Origin: Candidatus Saccharimonadota bacterium
Lineage (GTDB): Bacteria > Patescibacteriota > Saccharimonadia > Saccharimonadales > Saccharimonadaceae
Direction of reading: 5' to 3'
Assembly (NCBI GenBank): GCA_017552385.1
Contig: JAFZQB010000013.1
Location: forward strand, 62,001-126,000
DNA: 64,000 bases
Shown in pieces: positions 49,549 to 57,602 of this stretch; the first letter of the stretch is position 1; each line of letters begins with the position of its first letter. The translations under genes and the position numbers were made by a program. Under the pieces are notes generated by a model. That model had not been told where the DNA came from, ran no database searches, and saw only the letters and a program-made list of their open reading frames with translations.

Positions 49549-50316
49549 ATGAAACGGATTGGCATCATTGGGGGAATGAGCTTCGAATCGACCGTTCACT
49601 ATTACGAGCAAATTAACCGTCAGGTTAATGAGCAGGCTGGCGGACTTACTTCTGCTGATATTGTGCTCCGGAGCGTGAACTTCGGGGAGTATTGCGAGCT
49701 GATGGAATCCGGAGCTTGGAATGAGATTGCTCGAAAACTCAGCACTGAGGCTCTTGATCTTGTTCTTCTGAACAAATGTGACTATGTTGCTATCGCGACC
49801 AATACTATGCACAAAGTTGCCGACAAAGTTGAGGGACCTCACGCGGTATCTGACAATATCTGGCCGCCTACGGTAAACTATGTTGATGTTCCGCTGATTC
49901 ATATTGGCGACTGTGTAGCTGAAGAGTGCGTTGCCAAGGGGTTCAACCGTGTTGCTATTATCGGTACGAAGACAACGATGGTTGAGAATTTCATGAAAGA
50001 ACGTTTGCGTCGAAATAACCTTGATGTAGTCGATACGTTTGAAGACGGCGAGATCAATGAGATTAACCGGATTATCTTCGAAGAGCTTTGCCATGGGAAA
50101 ACTGAATGGAAATCGCACGAAAAGATTCTGAATATTCTGATGGAAGTTGAAATACGCGACAAGAAGAGTGGTGGTCGTGGATTTGATGCGGCTATTCTTG
50201 GTTGTACTGAACTTGGAATGCTATATGGCGATTTCCCCGGAATCAAAAATCACTTTGCTATTCTTGATTCAACCAAGGTACATATCGATAGGATAGCCGA
50301 CCTTTGCCTTTCGTAA
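49549..50316 (+). CDS. Aspartate/glutamate racemase homologue lacking one catalytic Cys
   Basis: 255 aa, YgeA-like (MKRIGIIGGMSFESTVHYYE). Two-Cys racemases use CTNTMH and GCTE. Here the first motif reads ATNTMHKV (Ala83 in place of Cys, codon GCG) while Cys219 (ILGCTELG) is kept. An insertion follows (about residues 96-113). Cofactor-independent racemisation needs both Cys, so this may be a lyase, an isomerase of one hand only, or a binding protein. SD GGAAGG; the overlapping out-of-frame ATG at 49545 is ignored. Confidence 0.85.
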   Translation: MKRIGIIGGMSFESTVHYYEQINRQVNEQAGGLTSADIVLRSVNFGEYCELMESGAWNEIARKLSTEALDLVLLNKCDYVAIATNTMHKVADKVEGPHAVSDNIWPPTVNYVDVPLIHIGDCVAEECVAKGFNRVAIIGTKTTMVENFMKERLRRNNLDVVDTFEDGEINEINRIIFEELCHGKTEWKSHEKILNILMEVEIRDKKSGGRGFDAAILGCTELGMLYGDFPGIKNHFAILDSTKVHIDRIADLCLS

Positions 50317-50321
50317 AAACA

Positions 50322-50346
50322 CCCCGGAGTTTCTCCGGGGATTTTT
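50322..50346 (+). terminator. Terminator after the racemase homologue
   Basis: Stem CCCCGGAG/CTCCGGGG, 3-nt loop, T-run. Confidence 0.88.
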
Positions 50347-50353
50347 GTGTACA

Positions 50354-50382
50354 TTGACTAATAGCGGTAATTATGATATAAT
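50354..50382 (+). promoter_or_regulatory. Promoter at 50.35 kb
   Basis: -35 TTGACT (50354-50359), 17-bp spacer, extended -10 TGA-TATAAT (50377-50382). A TATAG-ACGA-CTATA hairpin lies in the leader. Confidence 0.65.
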
Positions 50383-50440
50383 ATAGGGTATTGGAGTACT
50401 TTCACAATCTATAGACGACTATATTTGAGGAGGAGAATGT

Positions 50441-50551
50441 ATGAACAGACCTGTGATATCTGAGACAAAGTTCGTCGACAAGGCTGACGCCGCCATCAAC
50501 TCAATGGTACTGAGGGAATATTCAGGCACACAAGAACAGGTTTCCTGTTAG
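50441..50551 (+). CDS. 36-aa ORF, possible 5' part of a frameshifted gene
   Basis: ATG with strong SD (GAGGAGGAG) gives MNRPVISETKFVDKADAAIN and stops at TAG 50549. The next gene has no SD and its frame is open upstream back to TGA at 50485, overlapping this ORF in the -1 frame. Either an upstream leader peptide or the N-terminus of the 121-aa protein separated by an indel. Confidence 0.4.
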   Translation: MNRPVISETKFVDKADAAINSMVLREYSGTQEQVSC

Positions 50552-50580
50552 AGCGCGCAGATCTCCCGCTATTTTCACAT

Positions 50581-50946
50581 ATGCAGAAAGTGTGGGGAAT
50601 TCGCATTGAAGACCAGCATGATAAGGGCGAAAGTGAGCCCCACTATATCCTGGAAGTCGGCCTCGGAGATTACAAGGTTAAAACCCGACACGCCCTCTAT
50701 TCTGTAACTTATTGCGATTATCGTTCTGTACTGAAAGGAGAAGAAGAGGGAGTCGAGGAAAATTCTATTCTGCTCAACCCGGGCAAATATATGATTCATA
50801 TCTGGTTGCCTGAGAATGAGAATAAGACGACGTTTTCTTCATTTGCGAACAAGGTTAATCACGCCTATTACGACGCAATGAAGGAAGCGCTGCCCAACTA
50901 TGCTATTCTCGCTGATGAGATTTATTATGAAGGCTCACTCCTGTAA
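50581..50946 (+). CDS. 121-aa protein of unknown function, possibly 5'-truncated by frameshift
   Basis: MQKVWGIRIEDQHDKGE start, beta-rich (PHYILEVGLGDYKVKTRHALY), helical C-terminus (NKVNHAYYDAMKEAL). No SD before 50581. Family not recognised. See the 36-aa ORF upstream. Confidence 0.6.
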   Translation: MQKVWGIRIEDQHDKGESEPHYILEVGLGDYKVKTRHALYSVTYCDYRSVLKGEEEGVEENSILLNPGKYMIHIWLPENENKTTFSSFANKVNHAYYDAMKEALPNYAILADEIYYEGSLL

Positions 50947-50957
50947 GTATTCCAAGT

Positions 50958-50982
50958 CCCCAGCTAACGCTGGGGGATTTTT
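50958..50982 (+). terminator. Terminator after the 121-aa gene
   Basis: Stem CCCCAGC/GCTGGGG with T-run. Confidence 0.85.
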
Positions 50983-50987
50983 CTTGC

Positions 50988-51893
50988 CTAATTTACTTTG
51001 TTGATTGGTTCACTTACGGTCGAGATTATGGTCTGAACCCAGATATCGAACATTCTTTCGAGGGATTCTTTAGTGTAATAGGCATTCTTTGGAGTGACGA
51101 AGACGTTACCTTTGTATTCCTTACTTAAATCGTTATCTTCGAAGGCTACGCCGCCTAGTTTACCTTCTTCTACCATCTTGGCCATGCGGAGGGCTACGTC
51201 TTCGAAACCGTTGGCCACGATGATGACTTTGGTTTGAGGTCTAAATTTGGATAAGTCGTCGAACAAAGCGAGGCTTTCTGAATTCTTGGAAATGGTGATA
51301 AACATGTACTCGCTTTTTTCTAACATAGCGTCGAAATCTACATAGTGATACTCTGGATCGTTCTTGTCGTGTGAATAATAGCAGATCTCTTTTCTACCTA
51401 CGATGCCATCTAGTTTCTTTGCAAGTGCATGGCCAATGGCGCCAAAGCCAATTATGTCGGTAGGCTTGTCGTACATATCTTCGCCGATAAATTCTTTGTC
51501 CCAATTCATCTTTCCGTCTTTTTCGAAGAGCGGGAGCTTCTTTGCTAGAGCTAGAGCCATCATTACGCATTTCTCTGCGACGGAGTTCGTAGCGTAGTGA
51601 GGGACGTTAGTGACGGCAATTCCCTTCTTGGAACAATAATCGCAATCAACCCATTCATATCCAGTAGTTTCTAAACAAATAGCTTTCAAATTCGGGGTTT
51701 TGTCGATAACTTCGTTCTTGAATTCCCAACCTACTACGTCTGGGTCCAGAGCGATAGCTTTATCGTTTTTGTCATTATATAAAGGTTCATAATCAGGTTT
51801 ATCTATTATCTCGACGCTCTCGAACTTGTCTTTCAGAGTGTTTACCTGGTTTGTGGTTAAATCACTTTGTCGACAGTAAATATATAGATTCAT
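50988..51893 (-). CDS. D-2-hydroxyacid dehydrogenase homologue without catalytic Arg/His
   Basis: 301 aa. Fold clear: N-terminal catalytic-domain pattern (LKAICLETTGYEWVD, NSVAEKCVMMALALA) and Rossmann GFGAIGHALAKKL. The catalytic Arg (usual N-x-x-R-G) reads IVANGF (about residues 225-230). The catalytic His (usual TPHIA) reads TPKNAYYT (Lys269). So dehydrogenase activity is doubtful; it may bind NAD(H) as a sensor. Closest by motif to D-lactate dehydrogenases (AYYT). Monocistronic. Confidence 0.82.
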   Translation of the reverse strand: MNLYIYCRQSDLTTNQVNTLKDKFESVEIIDKPDYEPLYNDKNDKAIALDPDVVGWEFKNEVIDKTPNLKAICLETTGYEWVDCDYCSKKGIAVTNVPHYATNSVAEKCVMMALALAKKLPLFEKDGKMNWDKEFIGEDMYDKPTDIIGFGAIGHALAKKLDGIVGRKEICYYSHDKNDPEYHYVDFDAMLEKSEYMFITISKNSESLALFDDLSKFRPQTKVIIVANGFEDVALRMAKMVEEGKLGGVAFEDNDLSKEYKGNVFVTPKNAYYTKESLERMFDIWVQTIISTVSEPINKVN

Positions 51894-51964
51894 TTTGGCT
51901 CCTTTTTGATAATTATACCAGACTCTTTGGTTGGTTTATAAGATATTCGTCACGATAGTGTTAA

Positions 51965-52029
51965 TGGACAATAAACTGTAATTATGTTATAATAATGTGC
52001 TATGTGGTGCTGCTTTGCAGCTAGTACAT
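51965..52029 (+). promoter_or_regulatory. Promoter and long leader hairpin at 52.0 kb
   Basis: -35 TGGACA (51965-51970), 17-bp spacer, extended -10 TGT-TATAAT (51988-51993). The transcript begins with an 8-bp outer stem ATGTGCTA/TAGTACAT (51995-52029) enclosing GCTGC-TTT-GCAGC, just before the SD. Confidence 0.6.
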
Positions 52030-52045
52030 TAAAGGAGGAATGCAA

Positions 52046-52354
52046 GTGGTCAGCTATATTTTTTATCCGATTACCAGTACTGTGTTTGCCGTCATGAGAA
52101 AGGAGAGTGAGTCGCAGAAGTTTGTTAGTCATGCTTTAGGAGATTGCTATGAGTCGATTGCTGTGGATGCGTTCGTAATCTTAAAGAAGGATGAATCTGC
52201 CCAAAATGGCTATAAAGTAAGGCATGAACTTACTCGTAAACATGTTTGGCATGGTGGCGATATGGATAAAATTGTAAACGCAATTATCGACTATGTTAAA
52301 ACCAAAGGTACATCGAAAGAGCAGTTCTCCACGTGGGGATACTTTGATGTTTGA
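52046..52354 (+). CDS. 102-aa protein of unknown function
   Basis: GTG start at 52046 with GGAGG 7 nt upstream; the in-frame ATG at 52040 is only 1 nt from the SD. Soluble alpha/beta protein (YIFYPITSTVFAVMRKESESQ, ESIAVDAFVILKKDE, NAIIDYVKTKG). No family recognised. Confidence 0.65.
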   Translation: MVSYIFYPITSTVFAVMRKESESQKFVSHALGDCYESIAVDAFVILKKDESAQNGYKVRHELTRKHVWHGGDMDKIVNAIIDYVKTKGTSKEQFSTWGYFDV

Positions 52355-52365
52355 TTCTTCCCTGT

Positions 52366-52388
52366 CCGCCCGCTAAGGGCGGTTTTTT
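52366..52388 (+). terminator. Terminator after the 102-aa gene
   Basis: Stem CCGCCC/GGGCGG, GCTAA loop, six T. Confidence 0.85.
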
Positions 52389-52391
52389 ATG

Positions 52392-52415
52392 AAAAACGGA
52401 GCCTGATGGCTCCGT
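52392..52415 (-). terminator. Terminator after the VanY-like gene
   Basis: Stem ACGGAGCC/GGCTCCGT followed by T-run on the minus strand. Confidence 0.82.
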
Positions 52416-52429
52416 GTTGCTATTTGCGG

Positions 52430-53164
52430 TTAGGGCGTTAATGTACTGATGTATTCTTCGAGGCATAGGTTGTTATCCATGATGGCATGTGCAACTTCTT
52501 TGCTGCCGACAAAACGAATTTCACTTGGATTGTAGGCAATCCCAGTATATGATTCTTTCCCCTTGGGATAACGGATGATAAATCCATAGTCTGGTAAGAT
52601 CTCATGAAGGGTATTGAATGCGGTGCTAGATTTAACTTCTTCTGGTACAGATTCGTCTGTCAGAACAGCGAGCTCACTGTAGTAATATTCTCCTACCTCG
52701 ACAATGATATCGAGCAAGAGCCCAGTATGGTGTTCGGAATAGCCGGGCTGTCCCGTAGTGTAAGTAGCAAGGCCACTTTCAATCAACCACTGCTGATCAG
52801 CGACTGTCCGGTATCCATCATATAGAGCTACATTGATCCCGTATTTATTTCTGAGATCCCATTGCAAACGAGTGAACGCGAGATATGCGGCCTTTTCTAC
52901 GGCCATAGTGTCACCATCGACATAGTTTGGAAGATAGACCAAATCTGGCTGAAGCGCTTCTATGTATTCTTCCGGGATGGGCTGACTGAACCCAACTATT
53001 AAGTAGTCGCGGTCTGGATTCTTGGCGATGTCGACGTTATCTTTGGGTAGGAAGTAGACGGTTTCTGCGACTTCTGCGCCACCTGTGAAGAAAATGCAGG
53101 ACAAGACACATAAACATACGGCTAGGGCGAGCAACTTCAGGGGGTTTACGGGAGTAGAAGACAT
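52430..53164 (-). CDS. VanY/LdcB-like M15 peptidase with degenerate active site
   Basis: 244 aa exported protein: signal or anchor helix about residues 9-27 (with Cys-rich core), then the M15B fold. The first zinc motif SEHHTGLLLD (His145, Asp152) is present. The second motif, normally E-P-W-H before (F/Y)R(F/Y)VG, reads NPSE (212-215): the catalytic Glu and third zinc His are both lost. C-terminal NNLCLEEY fits LdcB. Either inactive or with altered chemistry; it may still bind peptidoglycan stems. Confidence 0.84.
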   Translation of the reverse strand: MSSTPVNPLKLLALAVCLCVLSCIFFTGGAEVAETVYFLPKDNVDIAKNPDRDYLIVGFSQPIPEEYIEALQPDLVYLPNYVDGDTMAVEKAAYLAFTRLQWDLRNKYGINVALYDGYRTVADQQWLIESGLATYTTGQPGYSEHHTGLLLDIIVEVGEYYYSELAVLTDESVPEEVKSSTAFNTLHEILPDYGFIIRYPKGKESYTGIAYNPSEIRFVGSKEVAHAIMDNNLCLEEYISTLTP

Positions 53165-53276
53165 GTGAACACCTCCAAATTTTTAATTTGCAAATAGCCG
53201 TATAATTATGCATTATTTTATTATAAAAGTCAATTAAAACCGAGCATAGATGTGTGGTATAATGATTGTATGGCTC

Positions 53277-53363
53277 CCCCGAGTGGCGGAATTGGTATAC
53301 GCGGCGGACTTAAAATCCGCTCCCTTTACCGGGTTATGGGTCCGAGTCCCATCTCGGGGACCA
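53277..53363 (+). tRNA. tRNA-Leu(UAA)
   Basis: Acceptor CCCCGAG/CTCGGGG, D-arm GGCGGAATTGG, anticodon arm GCGGA-CTTAAAA-TCCGC (anticodon TAA, codon UUA), variable arm CCC...GGG, T-arm ATGGG-TCCGAGT-CCCAT, encoded CCA. Extended -10 TGG-TATAAT upstream. Confidence 0.95.
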
Positions 53364-53375
53364 ATTTGTATTAGA

Positions 53376-53397
53376 AGCCGACGTCTCGGCTTTTTTG
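53376..53397 (+). terminator. Terminator of tRNA-Leu(UAA)
   Basis: Stem AGCCGA/TCGGCT with six T. Confidence 0.8.
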
Positions 53398-53398
53398 T

Positions 53399-53425
53399 AA
53401 AAGACGTCCCTTTAGGGACGCCTTT
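53399..53425 (-). terminator. Terminator of the prepilin-like gene
   Basis: Stem GGCGTCCC/GGGACGTC with TTTT on the minus strand, 17 bp after the stop. Confidence 0.72.
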
Positions 53426-53441
53426 TGGATTTAGCTTGAGT

Positions 53442-55853
53442 TTAAGGATGGCCGTTGATGGTAGAATTTTGGCTTTTAACAACGACTTTACCGTCTGCCT
53501 GTAGCGTGATTGTGCATACGTACCAAGATATGCCCTTCTTTTTGTAATCAGAATGAGAGCGCATTACCGAGTCGTAATCTAGAGTTACGATTGGGGTCTT
53601 GTCCCTCGGGAATTGACCGCGGCCTGCAGACGCATAGCCAGTGTATACTCTGACTTTTAGGCTATTGCCGCTTAATCTTTCTTTATTATAGTCGTGTGTA
53701 TAGAATTTGTAGGTGCCAGGCCGGAGATCGCGCATGGCGATTATCTCGATGAAGCCATCACCACAATTTATGCCAGCCGCATTTGGATCGCAGTTCGTAT
53801 CGCTAGCTGAATTGTAGTTTTTTGTATTGCGAGCGTCAACGTCAAGATAGAATTGCTTAACTATGGAGCCATCTTGTAGGGTGACGTCGTTACCGTAGCT
53901 TGGGGTTGAGTAGTAGATGCGCATATTGCCGCGTACTAGATAAGAGTCGACGTCAGAATTATTTTTCCAGGTAGTAACGACGAAGATACTGGAGTCATCT
54001 AGCGTTGAAGGAATCTCCTCTTCACCGACTTCTTCTCCCCCAGAAGGAGGATCTGCATAAACTGCATATATTGTCCTATCTGCGGTGAGGGTAATTACGT
54101 TGCTAGCTTGATAGTTTGGCACGACTGCCGTATTGGTTGTTGCCCAACCGTTGAATACCTTGCCTTCTTTAGTTGGGGAAGTATTTGGTATTGTCACGGT
54201 ACATCTTGGTTCGGTAGTAGTGCAGCTGACTGTGTTTGTCGTGCTGCCGGAAGAAAACTTCCCGCCATTTGCATGCATTGTCAGAGTAAAGGTGCGAGTC
54301 TCGACTTGCGGCTCTGGTTCAGGTGGAGGGGCGGTGGAGTACCTTACGCAGTCACCGTCGGATGTAACAGTGCTTGGGTCGTGATTGGTCATAAGAATAC
54401 CCGTTAGATAGACTTTAGAAATGCAACCACATCCATGCCCTGAATGCTTGAAGTTGTAGTCAATCTCGGCGTTTTCGCCACCAGTTGCGGTTTTACAGGT
54501 CGAATCTACACATACTTTATAAGTGGTCTCGTTTTTCTCTAGAAGAAGATGGAAGTTTCTGCTATTGATGGTATCAGCAGTGCTGCCATTGACTTTAAGC
54601 GTAACGCCGGTGGATGGATCAACTTCGGCACTGATTGGCCCAAGGGTAACTGTAAAGACGCCTCCTGGGTGAGCTAGAATCTTAGATGCATCAACTTCTA
54701 TATCGATGGTAAAATGTTTGATTCCTTCGATTACGTGGCTAAGGCCTTCGTCCATATCTCCGTTGGTGTAGCCAGAAAAGACTAGGTCTACGGTATTATC
54801 GCTATTGGTTGAAGTGATGACGTGTTCATTGGAATAAACTCCTTCGACTTTTGTACAGTTAGTGGATCTAGTATCACCATCACAGCTCGTGCAATCACCC
54901 CCGACACTTGACTCCGTCATATGAGATTGTATTCGGTCGTATTTGGTCCAAACGACATTGTCGAAGGTGATAGCGTTCTTTTTGGATGTAAGTGCAACTT
55001 GGTCTGGATTGAAGAGCCTGACGGTGGAGCCGATAGTAGAGGCGATATCGCCCGCTACGGAATCCCAACAAGTTTGGATATGAAAATCGTAATAATCTGG
55101 GCGGAATTCGTAATCGCTGCTGTCTGGCTTTTTACATTGGACACCGTCTTCTGATGAGATAGCGGTTACCCAGATGCCTTCGGCGCGCTGGAGTTCTTTG
55201 CTAGAATCACTGGTGGTCAGGACATTGTTCTCGACGGTTGCGTCGGACATAATGTCGTCATCATTTGGGTTATAAATGAGACGCGGATAAGTGCCAGAGG
55301 TGCTTACAGTATCACTTTTAGAGATGATTTTTTTCAGGTCAGTACTATCTAAGTCAGCGCTGCCTAAACGGCGGGGATTAAGAATGAAGGACTTAGCTGG
55401 TATAGAAAAACTAGTTGTAGAGCCGCCGCCAAGACGGAATAGTTCATCACAATTTTTGCCTGCCACAGTAGTGCGTGAATAGAAATCTGGGTCATTACCG
55501 CCAGTTGGTTTGGTGACCCATTTGGTCTCATGATCGCCGTCTGAAGGATACACGTATTCTTCGGAGGTGATACATTTCCATATATCGCGATAAGATTGTG
55601 GGTCAGAACAAGGATTCTCGGAAAGGGTAGCTTTAGTGGTGATATAGGCGTTTTGGAGGAAGCGCAAGACTTCGGCTTGGGTGTCGATTTCTTGACGTGC
55701 CATGGTTACTTCTAGCGTATTTTGGGCTGTAGCTAGACCGCGGTTCATGAGCGAGATAGCACCGACTGCTGCTAGGCCGAATACACCAACAGCAAACATA
55801 ACTTCGATTAATGTGTCGCCATTACGAAAAGAAGTCCGAATACGGTTAAGCAT
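53442..55853 (-). CDS. Large prepilin-like surface protein with InlB-type repeat
   Basis: 803 aa from the ATG at 55853 (leaderless promoter); an in-frame ATG at 55871 is upstream of the -10. The N-terminus is a type IV prepilin signal: basic leader, Gly12, then [17 protein letters not shown] with Glu at mature position 5 (Phe1 replaced by Asp). The long Ser/Thr/Asp-rich body has many Cys. An InlB/Flg_new-like repeat lies around residues 535-610 ([26 protein letters not shown]). Probably a giant minor pilin or adhesin of a type IV pilus; pilus assembly genes are not in the window. Confidence 0.82.
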   Translation of the reverse strand: MLNRIRTSFRNGDTLIEVMFAVGVFGLAAVGAISLMNRGLATAQNTLEVTMARQEIDTQAEVLRFLQNAYITTKATLSENPCSDPQSYRDIWKCITSEEYVYPSDGDHETKWVTKPTGGNDPDFYSRTTVAGKNCDELFRLGGGSTTSFSIPAKSFILNPRRLGSADLDSTDLKKIISKSDTVSTSGTYPRLIYNPNDDDIMSDATVENNVLTTSDSSKELQRAEGIWVTAISSEDGVQCKKPDSSDYEFRPDYYDFHIQTCWDSVAGDIASTIGSTVRLFNPDQVALTSKKNAITFDNVVWTKYDRIQSHMTESSVGGDCTSCDGDTRSTNCTKVEGVYSNEHVITSTNSDNTVDLVFSGYTNGDMDEGLSHVIEGIKHFTIDIEVDASKILAHPGGVFTVTLGPISAEVDPSTGVTLKVNGSTADTINSRNFHLLLEKNETTYKVCVDSTCKTATGGENAEIDYNFKHSGHGCGCISKVYLTGILMTNHDPSTVTSDGDCVRYSTAPPPEPEPQVETRTFTLTMHANGGKFSSGSTTNTVSCTTTEPRCTVTIPNTSPTKEGKVFNGWATTNTAVVPNYQASNVITLTADRTIYAVYADPPSGGEEVGEEEIPSTLDDSSIFVVTTWKNNSDVDSYLVRGNMRIYYSTPSYGNDVTLQDGSIVKQFYLDVDARNTKNYNSASDTNCDPNAAGINCGDGFIEIIAMRDLRPGTYKFYTHDYNKERLSGNSLKVRVYTGYASAGRGQFPRDKTPIVTLDYDSVMRSHSDYKKKGISWYVCTITLQADGKVVVKSQNSTINGHP

Positions 55854-55859
55854 ATTTTT

Positions 55860-55865
55860 ATTATA
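55860..55865 (-). promoter_or_regulatory. Extended -10 of the prepilin-like gene (leaderless type)
   Basis: TGC-TATAAT on the minus strand, 6 nt before the ATG at 55853; no SD. Confidence 0.65.
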
Positions 55866-55905
55866 GCACATATTCTAATATGGGAATGCTTATTTTTCGT
55901 TATGT

Positions 55906-55911
55906 TATAAT
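55906..55911 (+). promoter_or_regulatory. Extended -10 of prfA (leaderless type)
   Basis: TGT-TATAAT 7 nt before the ATG at 55919; no SD. Divergent from the prepilin promoter 40 bp away. Confidence 0.65.
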
Positions 55912-55918
55912 AATATGC

Positions 55919-56971
55919 ATGGACTATGATTTTGCTTCTATAGAGAAAGAGTACGAAGATATTCAGGCTTTTTTGGCGCGGCCAGACGCTTACGCGGATG
56001 CAGATTTTGCGGCTAAGTCTAAACGCGGCGCAGAACTTGCTGGTATATTGGATCTTCGTAAACAAATACTTGCTGATGAAAAGGCTCTTGGTGAGGCTAA
56101 AGATTTATTGAATGACCCAGAATTGGGTGAATTAGCTAGGGCGGATGTAGAAAATTTGACTGGAAGACTTGAAAGTGAAAAAGCTGAACTAGAAGAAAAA
56201 CTATTGCCAAAGGATCCACTTGATGACCGTCCGGCTATCATGGAAATTCGTGCGGGAGCGGGTGGCGATGAAGCTTCTCTTTTTGCAAGTGAGCTATACC
56301 GCATGTATGTTCGATATGCGGAAAGAATTGGGCTAAGGGCTGAATTGATTTCTCAAAACGAGAACGAAGCTGGTGGTATGAAGGAAGTAATTTTCAAAAT
56401 TACAGGTGATGACGCGTATGGACATCTGAAGTTTGAGGGTGGCGTGCATCGTGTTCAGCGCGTTCCCGTGACAGAGAGCCAAGGACGTATCCATACGTCA
56501 ACGGTTACTGTCGCCGTGCTTCCTGAGGCAGAAGAGAAAGATATAGAAATACGAGAAGAAGATTTGCGTATAGACATTTATCACTCCGGTGGCCATGGTG
56601 GTCAGAGCGTCAACACAACCAACTCTGCGGTGCGTATTACGCACCTTCCTAGTGGGATTGTTGTCGCGATGCAGGACGAACGATCGCAACGTCAGAACAA
56701 AGAAAAAGCAATGGCCGTCTTGCGCTCTAGATTAGTCGAACGACAACGCGAAGAAGAACGAAAGAATGCTAGCGAAGCAAGAAAGTCTTTGATTGGTACT
56801 GGCGATAGAAGCGAAAAAATACGCACGTATAATTTCCCGCAAGATCGAATTACTGACCATAGAATTCATTATTCTAGGAGTAATATTGGCGCTGCGATGG
56901 ATGGGGATATTGAAGATATAGTTGAGGAGCTAAGGAAATATGAGCGAGGGCTCATTTCCGAAAGCATATAA
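55919..56971 (+). CDS. prfA: Peptide chain release factor 1
   Basis: Terminates at UAA and UAG. 350 aa from the ATG at 55919 ([13 protein letters not shown]), fixed by the promoter. The recognition tripeptide PVT is in [13 protein letters not shown], and GGQ is in GGHGGQSVN. The last 32 nt overlap prmC. Confidence 0.96.
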   Translation: MDYDFASIEKEYEDIQAFLARPDAYADADFAAKSKRGAELAGILDLRKQILADEKALGEAKDLLNDPELGELARADVENLTGRLESEKAELEEKLLPKDPLDDRPAIMEIRAGAGGDEASLFASELYRMYVRYAERIGLRAELISQNENEAGGMKEVIFKITGDDAYGHLKFEGGVHRVQRVPVTESQGRIHTSTVTVAVLPEAEEKDIEIREEDLRIDIYHSGGHGGQSVNTTNSAVRITHLPSGIVVAMQDERSQRQNKEKAMAVLRSRLVERQREEERKNASEARKSLIGTGDRSEKIRTYNFPQDRITDHRIHYSRSNIGAAMDGDIEDIVEELRKYERGLISESI

Positions 56972-57602
56972 GGATGGGTTTAAAGAGTTTTTTGGACGTG
57001 ACTTTCTGGTTTCGTCTGATGTTCTAATTCCCCGCCCTGAGACTGAGACTGCAATTGAGATTATATTAAGCCTTGCTGGCAAGCCGTATATTAACGGCGT
57101 GACTGTGCCGGAGCGTGTACTTCCGGAAAAACCCAGAATTCTTGATGTGGGCACTGGAAGTGGCTGTATTGCTATAACACTGAAGCTTGAATTGCCGGAA
57201 GCCGACTTATATGCTTGTGACGTTTCTTCGGCTGCTTTAAAAATAGCAATGGAAAATGCAAAGAAGTTAACTGCCGATGTAGAGTTTGTAAAAAGCGATT
57301 TGCTAGATAATATTGATGGGCACTTTGATGTGATAGTGGCTAATCTACCATATGTAGACAGGAATTGGCCGTGGAATTCTGGTATCGAGCATGAGCCAGA
57401 GTTGGCTTTATATGCGGAGAATGGAGGGCTAGAGATAATATATAAATTGCTAGAGCAAGTCGAACACAGGACGAAGTATTTGATTTTAGAAGCAGACCCT
57501 GTTCAGCACGAGAAGATAATATCAAAAGCAAAATCTCAAGACATGGAATGTCTTGAGATTCGTGGCTACCAATTATTGTTCAGAGTACTCAGTGAGAGTT
57601 AA
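56940..57602 (+). CDS. prmC: Release-factor glutamine methyltransferase PrmC (short)
   Basis: Methylates the GGQ glutamine of RF1/RF2. 220 aa. SAM motif [13 protein letters not shown], catalytic NLPY (usual NPPY) in [13 protein letters not shown]. Retains VLIPRPETE. The N-terminal helical domain of classical PrmC (about 60-70 aa) is mostly missing. Starts inside prfA after AAGGAAAT (coupled). Its 3' end overlaps the convergent HtrA gene by 30 bp. Confidence 0.93.
   Translation: MSEGSFPKAYKDGFKEFFGRDFLVSSDVLIPRPETETAIEIILSLAGKPYINGVTVPERVLPEKPRILDVGTGSGCIAITLKLELPEADLYACDVSSAALKIAMENAKKLTADVEFVKSDLLDNIDGHFDVIVANLPYVDRNWPWNSGIEHEPELALYAENGGLEIIYKLLEQVEHRTKYLILEADPVQHEKIISKAKSQDMECLEIRGYQLLFRVLSES

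Noticed and set aside
49543-50118. 191-aa minus-strand ORF opposite the racemase homologue
   Set aside because: Shadow of a clearly conserved gene on the plus strand.
53250-53504. 84-aa ORF over tRNA-Leu(UAA)
   Set aside because: It runs through a well-formed tRNA gene and a terminator; spurious.
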